The notes: a model not told the origin generated them from the letters alone. Counted from the stretch's first letter, positions 28,521 to 37,589 are shown. The stretch is DNA of 64,000 bases from Methylosinus sp. H3A (GCF_015709455.1 NZ_JADNQW010000005.1:1-64000); one strand, 5' to 3'. Numbers and translations: made by a program.

Positions 28521-29327
28521 ATGTACGCCGCGCAGAGTGAAACATCGGAGTTCCGCGAGGCCTTTCGGCGCCAGCGGCAGGTGTTGCTCGCTTTGATGCT
28601 GCGCAACATCCGCACGCGATTTTTCGGTCACGGCCTCGGCTATCTGATCGCCATCGCCTGGCCGCTCCTGCACACTCTGATGGTCATCATTCTGATGGGC
28701 GCCAACAACCGCATGGCGCCCGTCGGGGAAAGCATGGTGCTTTTCGTGGCGACCGGAGCCGTGCCGTTTCAGGTGCAGGCCTATCTGTCCACATTCATGA
28801 TGACATCCGTGCTCTTGAACCGGCCCCTCTTCGCCTTTCCGGAGGTCAAAGTGCTCGATGCGCTGCTCGCGAGCATCGTGCTGGAGATTCTCTCCTCCTG
28901 CACTGTCGTTCTGATCCTCATCGTCATCGGATGGGCGGCCGGCGAGAATCTGATGCCGCGAGATATCGAACAAGCGGCCTGCGCCTATGGCGCCTCGATA
29001 CTTCTCGGCGTTGGCATGGGCTTCTTCAATGGCACGCTGGCGCTTGCCGTGCCGATATGGGCGATGATTTTCGCTCTGTTCCGCATTTTGCTGTGGCTGG
29101 GCTCTGGGACTGTTTTTCTGCCGGATAATCTGCCGGAGCCCTATCGCACGATGCAATCCTATAATCCGATTGCACAGTCGATCGAATGGCTACGATTCGC
29201 CTATTACGACGGAGTGGGAGTCGGCTTTCTGGACCGCGCTTACGTCTTGGAGTTCGCGCTCGGAGCGATTGTCATGAGCCTCCTGCTCGAACGTATGACT
29301 AGAGGCCATCTGCTGGCGTTGCGCTGA
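28521..29327 (+). CDS. ABC-2 type polysaccharide export permease (KpsM-like)
   Basis: 268-residue inner-membrane protein with about six helices and the KpsM/RfbA-like layout: cytoplasmic N-terminus with LMLRNIRTRFFGHGLGYL (the family's RxKxxxxxxGxxW-like entry), IAWPLLHTLMVIILMG, SYNPIAQSIEWLR, and the C-terminal helix. Transports capsule or O-antigen polysaccharide with an ATPase partner. A perfect GGAGG precedes the ATG. No ATP-binding subunit or export proteins are adjacent, so its partner must be encoded elsewhere. Confidence 0.87.
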   Translation: MYAAQSETSEFREAFRRQRQVLLALMLRNIRTRFFGHGLGYLIAIAWPLLHTLMVIILMGANNRMAPVGESMVLFVATGAVPFQVQAYLSTFMMTSVLLNRPLFAFPEVKVLDALLASIVLEILSSCTVVLILIVIGWAAGENLMPRDIEQAACAYGASILLGVGMGFFNGTLALAVPIWAMIFALFRILLWLGSGTVFLPDNLPEPYRTMQSYNPIAQSIEWLRFAYYDGVGVGFLDRAYVLEFALGAIVMSLLLERMTRGHLLALR

Positions 29328-29389
29328 CCTCGAGCGGCGAGGACTTGCGAGCGGCATATCGCCGCTCGCTTCGAGGGATAGGCGCGGCG

Positions 29390-29671
29390 TCACGCAGCCG
29401 CTTCTGAAAGCGCGTCACGCATCGGCGCGGTCGCCGAAATCTCTATGTCGATCTCGAGCAGCGACACTTGATCGCCTTCGCGCAGCTTGATCTCCACTTT
29501 GTCCGGGTCGATCTCGATATGCTTCGAGACGGCGGCGAGCACCTCCCTGTGCAAGAGAGCGACCAGATTGGAATTGGACACAGACGCGCGCTCATGCGCG
29601 AGTAGAATTTGCAGACGCTCGCGCGCGACCGGCGCCGATGCGCGGCGATTGAAGAAATCGAACAGTTTCAT
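29390..29671 (-). CDS. minE: Cell division topological specificity factor MinE
   Basis: 93 residues. N-terminal amphipathic MKLFDFFNRR membrane anchor, MinD-contact helix ARERLQILLAHERA, then the dimerisation domain (DPDKVEIKLREGDQVSLLEIDIEI). Drives MinD off the membrane and so sets Min dynamics. ATG overlaps the minD stop by 4 bp. Confidence 0.95.
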   Translation of the reverse strand: MKLFDFFNRRASAPVARERLQILLAHERASVSNSNLVALLHREVLAAVSKHIEIDPDKVEIKLREGDQVSLLEIDIEISATAPMRDALSEAAA

Positions 29672-30483
29672 GCAGCCCTCCGGCCAAAGAGCCTGACGAG
29701 AAGTCCCTTCTTGTCGGACGGTATGTCCATCGGCACTTCCGCGCCGCACAGACGCCTCGCGGCGTCGGCATAAGCGCGCGACGGCGCGCTCGTCCCGCTG
29801 TGAAGGGTGACGGGCGTCCCGACATTCGATGCGCGCAGAACATCGTCGCTCTCAGGAATGATGCCGAGCAGCGGGATGGACAAAATTTCCAGCACATCGT
29901 CGACATTCAACATTTCACCGCGCGCCGCGCGGCCCGCATCATAGCGCGTCAGCAGCAGATGCTTCTCCATGCGCCCTCCCTTCTCGGCGATCTCGGTCTT
30001 GGCGTCGAGGAGACCGATGATGCGGTCGGAATCGCGCACCGATGAGACTTCAGGATTGGCGACGACGACGGCCACGTCGGCGAAGCGCATGGCGAGCGTC
30101 GCGCCGCGCTCTATTCCAGCAGGGCTGTCGCAGACGATCCAGTCGAAACGCTCGCGCAATTCGTCGATGACGCGGCGCACACCCTCTTCCGTCAGAGCGT
30201 CTTTGTCCCTGGTCTGGGAAGCCGGGAGAAGATAGAGATTGTCGAGCCGCTTGTCGCGAATGAGCGCCTGATGGAGCTTGGCGTCGCCCTGCGCGACATT
30301 GATGAGATCGTACACGACCCGCCGCTCGGCCCCCATGACGAGATCGAGATTGCGCAGGCCGACGTCGAAGTCCACGACGGCGACCTTTTGATTCGACTGA
30401 GCGAGCGCTGCGCCGAGCGCGGCGGTCGACGTCGTCTTGCCGACCCCACCTTTGCCGGAAGTGACGACCAATATCTTGGGCAT
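29668..30483 (-). CDS. minD: Septum site-determining ATPase MinD
   Basis: 271 residues. Deviant Walker A SGKGGVGKTTSTAALG with the signature Lys, VVDFDVGLRNLDLVMG, the DSPAGIE switch II, and the C-terminal amphipathic membrane-targeting helix KKGLLVRLFGRR. Binds MinC and MinE at the membrane. The start MPKILVV is 16 bp after minC. Confidence 0.97.
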   Translation of the reverse strand: MPKILVVTSGKGGVGKTTSTAALGAALAQSNQKVAVVDFDVGLRNLDLVMGAERRVVYDLINVAQGDAKLHQALIRDKRLDNLYLLPASQTRDKDALTEEGVRRVIDELRERFDWIVCDSPAGIERGATLAMRFADVAVVVANPEVSSVRDSDRIIGLLDAKTEIAEKGGRMEKHLLLTRYDAGRAARGEMLNVDDVLEILSIPLLGIIPESDDVLRASNVGTPVTLHSGTSAPSRAYADAARRLCGAEVPMDIPSDKKGLLVRLFGRRAA

Positions 30484-30499
30484 TTTTTTACCGTCCCTC

Positions 30500-31285
30500 T
30501 CAATCGAGTTTGGTGATTTTGATCGTTTCGTCCTCGAGCCGAGCATGGACCGCTCGTCCGCGCACATCGTCTCGAATTTCATCGGCCGTCATATAGAAAC
30601 CGCCGACCGCGAGAAGCTCCGCCTCGAGGCGGCGGCAGAAGATGCGCGCGCGCGATTCGCCATAGGCGCCGGCCATGATGCGTCCGCGCACGGTTCCATA
30701 TACGTGGACAGAGCCGCCGGCGATCACATCTGCGCCGGAAGAGACCGAGCCGATCACGATCACGTCGCCCTCCGGATGGAAAATCGATTGACCCGAGCGC
30801 ACCGGCGTTTCGACGACGAGCGGAGCGATGTTTCTCTCCGGCTCGGGATCGACGCTCGACGCCGACGCGGCGGGCTCTCCGCCGCCGAGAGTCTGCGCGA
30901 TCGCCTCGAAGGCCGCACGCTCGTTCGGTGTCAGCGTCGCGATAGGCTCGCCGCCCTCCCCGAGAGCGTCACTGGTGGCGATCGAGTGGCCGTTGGTGAG
31001 AATCGGCGGCAGGTCGTCGCAAGCCCAGGAGGGATCGACGCCGGTCAACCCCATGATGCGAACGCTCCGCCCGGATAGCAGATCGACGAGTTCCGCCACG
31101 CTGTCGCGATCGAGGCCGAGCTTGGACACGTCGACGACGATCGCCTTGCGGGAGAAGAAAGACGGAGAATGTTCGAGACAGGCGTCGAGCCGCTCGATCC
31201 ATCCGGCGATCGGCGCGTCCGGCTCGAGGGCGAGGACCGGAAAGGATCGGCCACGAAAACGAATGTGAGTCGAAGGTTGGGTCAA
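30500..31285 (-). CDS. minC: Septum site-determining inhibitor MinC
   Basis: 261 residues. N-terminal FtsZ-inhibiting domain (HIRFRGRSFPVLALEP, AIVVDVSKLG) and C-terminal beta-helix domain with VYGTVRGRIMAGAYGE that binds MinD (consensus RSGQ is SGQS here). First gene of minCDE; a CtrA-type box lies 45-60 bp upstream of its start codon. Confidence 0.95.
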   Translation of the reverse strand: MTQPSTHIRFRGRSFPVLALEPDAPIAGWIERLDACLEHSPSFFSRKAIVVDVSKLGLDRDSVAELVDLLSGRSVRIMGLTGVDPSWACDDLPPILTNGHSIATSDALGEGGEPIATLTPNERAAFEAIAQTLGGGEPAASASSVDPEPERNIAPLVVETPVRSGQSIFHPEGDVIVIGSVSSGADVIAGGSVHVYGTVRGRIMAGAYGESRARIFCRRLEAELLAVGGFYMTADEIRDDVRGRAVHARLEDETIKITKLD

Positions 31286-31329
31286 CGGTGGACTCGCTCC
31301 AGCTGCGTCGTCATTTCACGCTGGCATGG

Positions 31330-31345
31330 TTAACAATGCGTTAAC
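31330..31345. promoter_or_regulatory. CtrA-type box upstream of minC
   Basis: TTAA-N7-TTAAC exactly matches the full CtrA consensus and, because the surrounding 18 bp are nearly palindromic, it reads TTAA-N7-TTAAC on both strands. Further TTAA half-sites follow at 31350 and 31357. The box is placed where a minC promoter would be, so direct cell-cycle control of minCDE by CtrA is likely. Confidence 0.65.
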
Positions 31346-32350
31346 TTACTTAAGGGTTAATTCGGCGCGGTCGGGTAGGGTGAGGATTCACGCGCGCAAA
31401 GTAGGCGGGCCCCGGCGCTGCGCCATCGCTATCTCGCATCGCGGAAAATGAATCATCGAAGAGCCGCAAATACGATATGAGCGACTATCTAATCTACGAT
31501 TGAAAGGTCGCTTTCGTATGCACGAGCCCTGATCTGTTTATTTTTCTACACATTCGGTTACACTCACGGCGTTGTTGACGTAAAACTCGCCCAATGCGCG
31601 AGTAATGAGCATTACGTCATCCCCTCGACGGGCCTACACGGCCCATGGTTGCGCGAGAGACCTCCTTGCGCCCGAGCGCCACATCTTCGAAGAAATTCGG
31701 CGGCGTTCGTCCTGGGGATCAGTGCATTTGCGGCTTCCGCTCGCACGATCGTCGAGGGGAAGATCACGACGCCGCATCTCGGTTTCGAACGCAACAGGAG
31801 TTTCAGCAAGAAAAATCCGATATGAGGCAGTTCATTTATTACGACACACGGGATCTGTGGTAGGCTCCTGGACCAATCCGTAAGACAATCAGCGCGCTCG
31901 CATCCCGGGCGAGAGCAAACAAAATCCGGAGCCATTCCGACGCGTTTTTTCAGCGGGTCGATTTGATCGCCTGTTGTATGACGCAGGGGGAAGCCAAGAC
32001 CGACCATCGCAGGCACTTTGCCGTTCCGGGCGATCTCGGCTCCGAAATCGAAACCACCGAAAGGGCTCTGCGCAAATGACCCGCAACAGGGGGACGCCCC
32101 CCGCGAACCAATTTGACTGTCGCCCATCCCAGTTTTTGAATTTCTCTCGAGCACAGGAGCGTCGATCGGTTCGTCCGCCTCACGGGCGTCGAACAGGGGA
32201 AATGCCTCCGCCGGCCCCATCACCGTCGACATCGCCCCACAGCCCGGCGATCCGAACCTCCGATGACACTCCGCCGCCCAGCCTCGAAAGCGACATTTCC
32301 CCCTCCCCCGATAGAGGTGTCTTCTGCGTTCGACAATCGGGGGGCGCTCA
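31346..32350. other. About 1 kb without a supported gene
   Basis: Lower-GC spacer between divergent minC and the polysaccharide operon. A 308-codon minus-strand frame crosses it, but it has no recognisable domain, no ribosome site at its ATG, and overlaps the promoter and start of the coiled-coil gene. A plus-strand frame around 31700-31800 has a weak signal-peptide look. Decayed coding sequence is possible. Confidence 0.35.
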
Positions 32351-32378
32351 TTGACATCTCGATTGCGCTCATTATACA
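32351..32378 (+). promoter_or_regulatory. Strong sigma-70-type promoter of the glycosyltransferase operon
   Basis: Perfect TTGACA (32351-32356), 16-bp spacer, TATACA (32373-32378), placed 35 bp before the ATG of the coiled-coil gene. Perfect -35 boxes are rare in this GC-rich window. Confidence 0.6.
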
Positions 32379-32413
32379 TCCCCCGGTAAGAGCAATGAAA
32401 ATGGAATGCTCCC

Positions 32414-32878
32414 ATGAATAAAGTGATATCGGTGACGGAGAAACGTCGACTGTCTGAATTTGCGCATGCGCTCGTCACGCGCGCGAGGGCGCAAGCCGAG
32501 AGTGAGACGTCGAGCGAGTTGCCGCCCCTTTCGTTCACGGGCAGCGTTTCGACGATGGATTCGTTGTTGCTTCATTTGACCGAACAACGAAATTACCTCC
32601 TCAAATTCTCGGCGCAGATTTCCGCACAGGTCACGACGCTCTCTTCGACCATCGACCGCCTGTCTACGGAAATCGCCAAGGTCGCCGGAGAAGTGGATGG
32701 TTTGCGGCGCGAGAGAACGACGCTTCAGCAGGCCCTGGAGGAAGCGAAACAGGAGGTGAGCGACGTCGCCGAAGCCGTCGTCGTCGGCGTCACGCAGCAA
32801 TTGGAGCAGCACATGAAGGTCTTCGAGCCTCTGACCCGCTCCGACTCTTCGGCGGAGAGGAAAGCTTCTGGCGGTTGA
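32414..32878 (+). CDS. Coiled-coil protein leading the glycosyltransferase operon
   Basis: 154 residues, no signal peptide and no recognised family. Residues about 50-135 form a long coiled coil (ISAQVTTLSSTIDRLSTEIAKVAGEVDGLRRER by heptad pattern). The position 35 bp after a strong promoter and 131 bp before three glycosyltransferase genes suggests a scaffolding or chain-length role in glycan synthesis, purely from context. Confidence 0.65.
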   Translation: MNKVISVTEKRRLSEFAHALVTRARAQAESETSSELPPLSFTGSVSTMDSLLLHLTEQRNYLLKFSAQISAQVTTLSSTIDRLSTEIAKVAGEVDGLRRERTTLQQALEEAKQEVSDVAEAVVVGVTQQLEQHMKVFEPLTRSDSSAERKASGG

Positions 32879-33009
32879 TACGTCGTTTCTCCGAGACGAC
32901 GGAAAAGAAGCAACATACTTCGGCTCGATCGTGCGGGCGGGGATTTTGGGCGGCCGCCATCTCCGGATCCCGGCGTCTCGATATCGAAATATCTGCCTGG
33001 TGAGGATGA

Positions 33010-34116
33010 ATGTCACGTGTTGTTCAATATCATCCCTCGGTAATTAGCGCCGACGCCATCGGAGCCTCGATTTCCTCCCTGCATCAGGCGCTTCGAGAAC
33101 TTGGTGTGGCGTCCTATGTCGCATGTTCCGATTCCAACATCGTGAATAGCGATTATGCGACGCTCTCGACCTCCATGTTGAAGCGCATGGCTTGGCGAGA
33201 CACGGATCTGCTTTTGCTGCATTATTCGTTTTTCAATGACGAGCTCGAAAGTCTTATTGATCTACCTGTCAGGAAGATTTTAATCTATCACAATGTAACG
33301 CCGGGCCATTTTTTCCGCAGTCATCGATCGATGAGTTTTCTCGGAGATTTGTGTGACCACGCACGCGGGCAAATGCGGCGTTTCGCGAGCGCCTTCGAAT
33401 CGGCCGTCGGCGATTCGGACTATAATTCGGCCGAGTTGCGAGAGTTTGGATTTCGGAACCCGGAAACTATCCCTGTGTTCTTCAACGACGCGTTCTTCAC
33501 GTCGCGCGAGCTCGACAATGAATTATACTTCGATATAAAGGCCTCATCAGAGGTCAATATCGTATTTGTCGGACGCTTCGTGCCTAACAAGCGGCACGAT
33601 CTTCTGATTGATATTCTGGCGGCCTATAAGAGGCTCTTCGGGCGCTCGGCGTCGCTGCATCTCGCGGGGAAAATTTGGGACAATGAATATTTTCACGCCC
33701 TGCTCGGGCGGGCGGTGCAGGGAGGCGTATTGTCGAACGTCAAGATTTATCAGAATGCAAGCGGGCTCGCAGTCAAAACCCTTTTCGCAGCGTCCGACGC
33801 TTTCATTTCAATGAGCGAACATGAAGGCTTTATGGTGCCGGTGCTCGAGGCGTTCAGCGTCGGTTGTCCGGTGTTGGCGTATTCGAGCACGGCCGTGGGC
33901 GAGACAATGGGAACGGCCGGGATCAAATTCGATACGCTCGATCCGGCGATCCCCGCGGGATATTTAGAGCTCTTGCGTCGTGACAAGACCTTGCGCAACG
34001 AAATCGTCCGCGAGCAGGCGGATCGCGTGACAGATTTCTACTCCGAAGCGACTGCGAGAAAGTGGCTCTCATTCTTGGGAGGGTTCGTCGACATCTCCGC
34101 GGGGTTGAACTCATGA
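33010..34116 (+). CDS. GT4-type glycosyltransferase
   Basis: 368 residues, GT-B fold. The C-terminal half has the donor-binding blocks NIVFVGRFVPNKRHDLLID and MSEHEGFMVPVLEAFSVGCPVLAY (E-x7-E of family GT4). The N-terminal half lacks a classic acceptor-domain motif but contains LLHYSFFN and ILIYHNVTPGHFF, as in mannosyl/rhamnosyl transferases of surface glycans. Cytoplasmic. Its TGA overlaps the next ATG by 4 bp. Confidence 0.87.
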   Translation: MSRVVQYHPSVISADAIGASISSLHQALRELGVASYVACSDSNIVNSDYATLSTSMLKRMAWRDTDLLLLHYSFFNDELESLIDLPVRKILIYHNVTPGHFFRSHRSMSFLGDLCDHARGQMRRFASAFESAVGDSDYNSAELREFGFRNPETIPVFFNDAFFTSRELDNELYFDIKASSEVNIVFVGRFVPNKRHDLLIDILAAYKRLFGRSASLHLAGKIWDNEYFHALLGRAVQGGVLSNVKIYQNASGLAVKTLFAASDAFISMSEHEGFMVPVLEAFSVGCPVLAYSSTAVGETMGTAGIKFDTLDPAIPAGYLELLRRDKTLRNEIVREQADRVTDFYSEATARKWLSFLGGFVDISAGLNS

Positions 34117-35702
34117 TCATCGCATATGACGCCGGCGCCTTTCAGCAATCGATCAGCGGTGGAATATTCAACACGTCCGTCGGTTTTCTGAACGCCGCAG
34201 TCAAAATTGCTCCAGATATCGAATTTATTTTTGTCGCCGATCCTTATTTCGGCGAGGTGCGACCGGATGCGATGGCGGCGCTATCGTTCAAGCCCCATGT
34301 GATCTATCGCGATGTCCTGAAGCCCGCCGGATCCTTTTCGCTTCTCACCGACAATCCCTTCGCACGGTTCGATGTGGATGGCGTGGTCACGCCGGCAATG
34401 GAAACGCCGTCGCCGAACGGATTATGGTTCCACTATGAGGGCGCTCCCCCTCGACAGGCGATGTATTTGCGCAGCCGGGCGTCACGTCCCTGCGACACGC
34501 TGAATGTCCCCGACTCGCGCACTCTCGGAGTGGCGGTAGATAAGATCGTCATCGAGTCGGAGAAGGGATCACACGAATATTCCTTCGGGGACGCCCGGCT
34601 CGTAACGGGCTACCATGATCCTGAGTTCGCTTGGCGCTGGACGAACGGATGTGCGGATATCCCGGTCGAGTTTTTCTCCCGCGTAGACAAGGTGCGCGTC
34701 GGAGTGCATATCCGAAACAAGCTTCGCTATCGCCTCGCGGACGGACGCTTCGACCGTCGCTATAACGGCGCCGTGCAGGCCGCGATCGAGCAGCGGCGAA
34801 CCTATAATTTGAAGAAGCTGGGCCGAGAGCTCCAAGATATGGGCGCAACCGTTTATATTGCGAGCCATTTCATCCCAATCGCAATTCCCGGGCTCGCTCT
34901 GGCGAGTTGGGCGTTCGACGTGATCCCCGTCATGTTCCCGAACTTCTTCGGCAAGGACGCGATCGAAAATTTCGCAAACGTCCTCGATGTGTTCAAGAGA
35001 GCCGATCACATTTTCTGTATTTCCGATACGACCCGCAATGACATCATCGACAATGTCGGCATCGACGCAGAGCGTCTGACGACCACCTGGATCGGGCCCG
35101 GCGCGATCACGCGGCGCCCACCTTCCGCGGTCGACGCAGCGCTCGCGAAATTCGCTCTGCCGAGAGATTACATTCTCAACGTGGGAACGCTCGAGCCACG
35201 CAAGAATCACGTTCGCCTCGTGATGGCTTACGACGAATTTCGGCTCAGCGTCCAAAACCCACCGGCGCTGGTGATCGTCGGTTCTCACGGTTGGGGATAT
35301 AACGAATTGATGGGGTTGATCACGAGCCGCGGGCTTTCGGAACATGTGAAAGTGCTGAGCGGCGTCGACAACGAAGATCTATCGGCGCTCTACTCGGGGG
35401 CGATGTTCGTCGCCTATCCCAGCATCTATGAAGGATTTGGCATGCCGGTGCTGGAGGCGCTGGCGTGCGGCGTCCCGGTCTTGACCTCTCAGGAAACCAG
35501 CATGCAGGACATTGCACAGGACGCCGCCATTCTCGTGGATCCTTTGTCGGTGAGCTCGATCGCAAATGGGCTTCTGGAGCTCACGACCAATTCGGAGCTG
35601 CGTTCTCGCCTCGCCATGAAGGCGAATGACGCCGCCTCGCGCTTCGACTGGGATCGCGTCGCCGGAACGCTCCTCGACGTTTTGAAGGGAGCGCGCCGAT
35701 GA
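34113..35702 (+). CDS. GT4-type glycosyltransferase with N-terminal extension
   Basis: 529 residues. A GT4 module occupies about residues 230-529, with LNVGTLEPRKNHVRLVMAY, LVIVGSHGWG and SIYEGFGMPVLEALACGVPVLTS. The first ~200 residues are an extra domain of unknown role (start MIIAYDAGAFQQSISGG). Start fixed by the ATGA overlap with the previous gene. Likely acts on the same glycan as its neighbours; sugar unknown. Confidence 0.87.
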   Translation: MIIAYDAGAFQQSISGGIFNTSVGFLNAAVKIAPDIEFIFVADPYFGEVRPDAMAALSFKPHVIYRDVLKPAGSFSLLTDNPFARFDVDGVVTPAMETPSPNGLWFHYEGAPPRQAMYLRSRASRPCDTLNVPDSRTLGVAVDKIVIESEKGSHEYSFGDARLVTGYHDPEFAWRWTNGCADIPVEFFSRVDKVRVGVHIRNKLRYRLADGRFDRRYNGAVQAAIEQRRTYNLKKLGRELQDMGATVYIASHFIPIAIPGLALASWAFDVIPVMFPNFFGKDAIENFANVLDVFKRADHIFCISDTTRNDIIDNVGIDAERLTTTWIGPGAITRRPPSAVDAALAKFALPRDYILNVGTLEPRKNHVRLVMAYDEFRLSVQNPPALVIVGSHGWGYNELMGLITSRGLSEHVKVLSGVDNEDLSALYSGAMFVAYPSIYEGFGMPVLEALACGVPVLTSQETSMQDIAQDAAILVDPLSVSSIANGLLELTTNSELRSRLAMKANDAASRFDWDRVAGTLLDVLKGARR

Positions 35703-36985
35703 AAATCGTAGTCCTTTCCACATTCGACATTACGCCGGTTCGGGACGGTGGACAAACGCGCTATCTCTCGGTCTACAAGAACATCGCCAAGGAACACGAC
35801 GTAACGCTGCTCGCCTATGATTTTCGGCAAAGCGATCACATCAGACGCTATAAGCTCGCCGACCGCTTCGACGTGATCGTCTTCCCCGCCTCGACGGGAG
35901 ACCTCCACCACTACTGGCACATTCTGGAGAAGACGAGACGTCTTGCTCACGACGTTCTATGCATTCGGGAATATCAATTCTCGGACGAGTTCGCGTGCGA
36001 GGCGCGACAGGTCGTAGGGGCGGCGGATGTCGTCATCGCCTCTCACCCCTATCTCGCGTTGCTGGGTTTTGGATTCGCCAAGCAGAACGCGATCAAAATC
36101 TACGAATCATACAATGTCGAATACGATATAAAGGAACAGCATTTCCGAGGCGGCTTGGGCACGGCGCAGATCGCTTCCTTCATGGACACTGTGTTTCACG
36201 GAGAGAGAATGGCCTGTCGCGAGGCCAACTTCATCACGGCGGTAAGCGCGGCAGACGCCGAGCGTCTGATCCAGTTGTACGATGTGCAGCCCAGTCTCGT
36301 CACTGTCGCGCCCAATGGGGTCGATTGTTCGAAGTATCCGGCCTGGAACAGGGCCCGTCGCGCCGAGCTTCGCAGCAAGTTGCAGATTGGCGATAAGACA
36401 TTGGCGGTTTTCTTGGGTAGCGGCTATGGGCCGAATGTCGAATCCTACTTCAAATCGCGTGAATTATTGGCGCGAGCGGGGTTCGACGGCGCTGTCGCGC
36501 TGATTGGTTCGATCGCGCAGGCGGACCGCACCGGCTGGCCTGAGGTCGCTTTCGACGAGCTATGGTTCGATTTTGTCGAAGAAGATCTCAAGATCGCGCT
36601 ACTGAGCTCGGCAGACTTCGCTCTACAATTATTGTTTTCGGGCGGCGGCACCAATTTGAAGCTCTTCGACTATATGGCGGCCGGATGTCTCATCGTAGCC
36701 AATGAATTCGGCGCGCGCGGCGTCTCTGCGAATGGATGGCACATATCGACGCAGAGCGAAAGCGAGTTGGTCGCCTTCTTGCGCTCTCGCATTTGGGAAG
36801 ACGATCGAAGCGAGGCGATCCGCTCGAGGGCGCGCGCAATAGCAAAAGAGCAATTCGATTGGGCGATCATTGCCGAGAGGATTGCTTCGCTTTTTGGCTC
36901 GCGCCTAAACATCGATCTTGCAGTCGCTGCAGACGCATCTACAAACTCATCGAGTAGAGAGGCTTTGCTCGCGCCTTCGCTGTAA
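35699..36985 (+). CDS. GT4-type glycosyltransferase
   Basis: 428 residues. N-terminal Rossmann half (MKIVVLSTFDITPVRDGGQTRYLSVY, HDVTLLAYDF), then IYESYNVEY and the C-terminal half with TVAPNGVD and the donor site LLFSGGGTNLKLFDYMAAGCLIVANEFGARG, typical of GT4 enzymes of the RfaB/WcaI kind. Overlaps the previous gene by 4 bp. Last intact gene of the operon; decayed sequence follows. Confidence 0.87.
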   Translation: MKIVVLSTFDITPVRDGGQTRYLSVYKNIAKEHDVTLLAYDFRQSDHIRRYKLADRFDVIVFPASTGDLHHYWHILEKTRRLAHDVLCIREYQFSDEFACEARQVVGAADVVIASHPYLALLGFGFAKQNAIKIYESYNVEYDIKEQHFRGGLGTAQIASFMDTVFHGERMACREANFITAVSAADAERLIQLYDVQPSLVTVAPNGVDCSKYPAWNRARRAELRSKLQIGDKTLAVFLGSGYGPNVESYFKSRELLARAGFDGAVALIGSIAQADRTGWPEVAFDELWFDFVEEDLKIALLSSADFALQLLFSGGGTNLKLFDYMAAGCLIVANEFGARGVSANGWHISTQSESELVAFLRSRIWEDDRSEAIRSRARAIAKEQFDWAIIAERIASLFGSRLNIDLAVAADASTNSSSREALLAPSL

Positions 36986-37050
36986 GCCCATCATCTCGTC
37001 GTGCCACGCAGTGGCCGACGAATGTAACGAAAGCCATTCGAAGCACCCCT

Positions 37051-37431
37051 TCAGCACGCCCGGGTGCGGCTACTCCGTGGCGCACCCGCTCGATCAACGA
37101 GCAACACATCCGGCGGCGAGATGCTCGCCGGCACGATCTTGCCGCGCCCGCTCGCCGTCGGAAAGCCGGCCGCAAAAATGATCTCATTGCACGGTTGATC
37201 CGGCGCGCCCACCGGAGTATGTCACCGCGCCTTCGTCAATCAGCGCCGCCGGCATCTGCGCGACGCAGGTCGACCGCCCATCGGATCGTCGAAATCGAAG
37301 ACTATCTTCGAATGACGATTGCGATAAGTGACGCCGATCACGTCATTGACCTGGATTTCCAGGCATCCGCGCACGTAGAGCCCGCATTGGATGCAGGCGT
37401 CGAGATTTACCCGCCGCTTCTTGTCGAGCAC
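37051..37431 (-). pseudogene. Remnant of formate dehydrogenase alpha subunit
   Basis: Minus-strand translation gives the N-terminal ferredoxin-like piece of an NAD-type formate dehydrogenase alpha subunit (NLDACIQCGLYVRGCLEIQVNDVIG, then SKIVFDFDDPMG), a shifted frame with STCVA and MPAALIDEGAV, and then, after a stop, NEIIFAAGFPTASGRGKIVPA from near the C-terminus. The molybdopterin core of several hundred residues is missing, and the second CxxC of the first cluster is damaged. A deleted, frameshifted fragment rather than a gene. Confidence 0.75.
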
Positions 37432-37557
37432 TTATCGGCGAGCGCGTCGAAAGTATTGGCCGAGGCGGATGCTTTCGCGTAACCCTCCGCCGGCGGCCGC
37501 CTGGCGCTGAGGATTTCGTGCGGAGTAGTCTTGCGCTGTGGCCCTTTGGCCATCCGT

Positions 37558-37589
37558 GATAGTGTCCATTATCGATAATGGACACTATC
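37558..37589. repeat. 32-bp perfect palindrome
   Basis: A 16-nt arm (starting GATAGTGTCCATTATC) is followed directly by its exact reverse complement, with no loop. It lies at the left edge of the IS66 remnant, and the ATG of the first IS66 frame is inside its right arm. Confidence 0.8.

Noticed and set aside
31612..32538. 308-codon minus-strand open frame in the minC/glycan gap
   Set aside because: No recognisable domain, Cys/Arg-rich composition, no ribosome site, and it overlaps the promoter and 5' end of the coiled-coil gene. Kept only as part of the unexplained gap.
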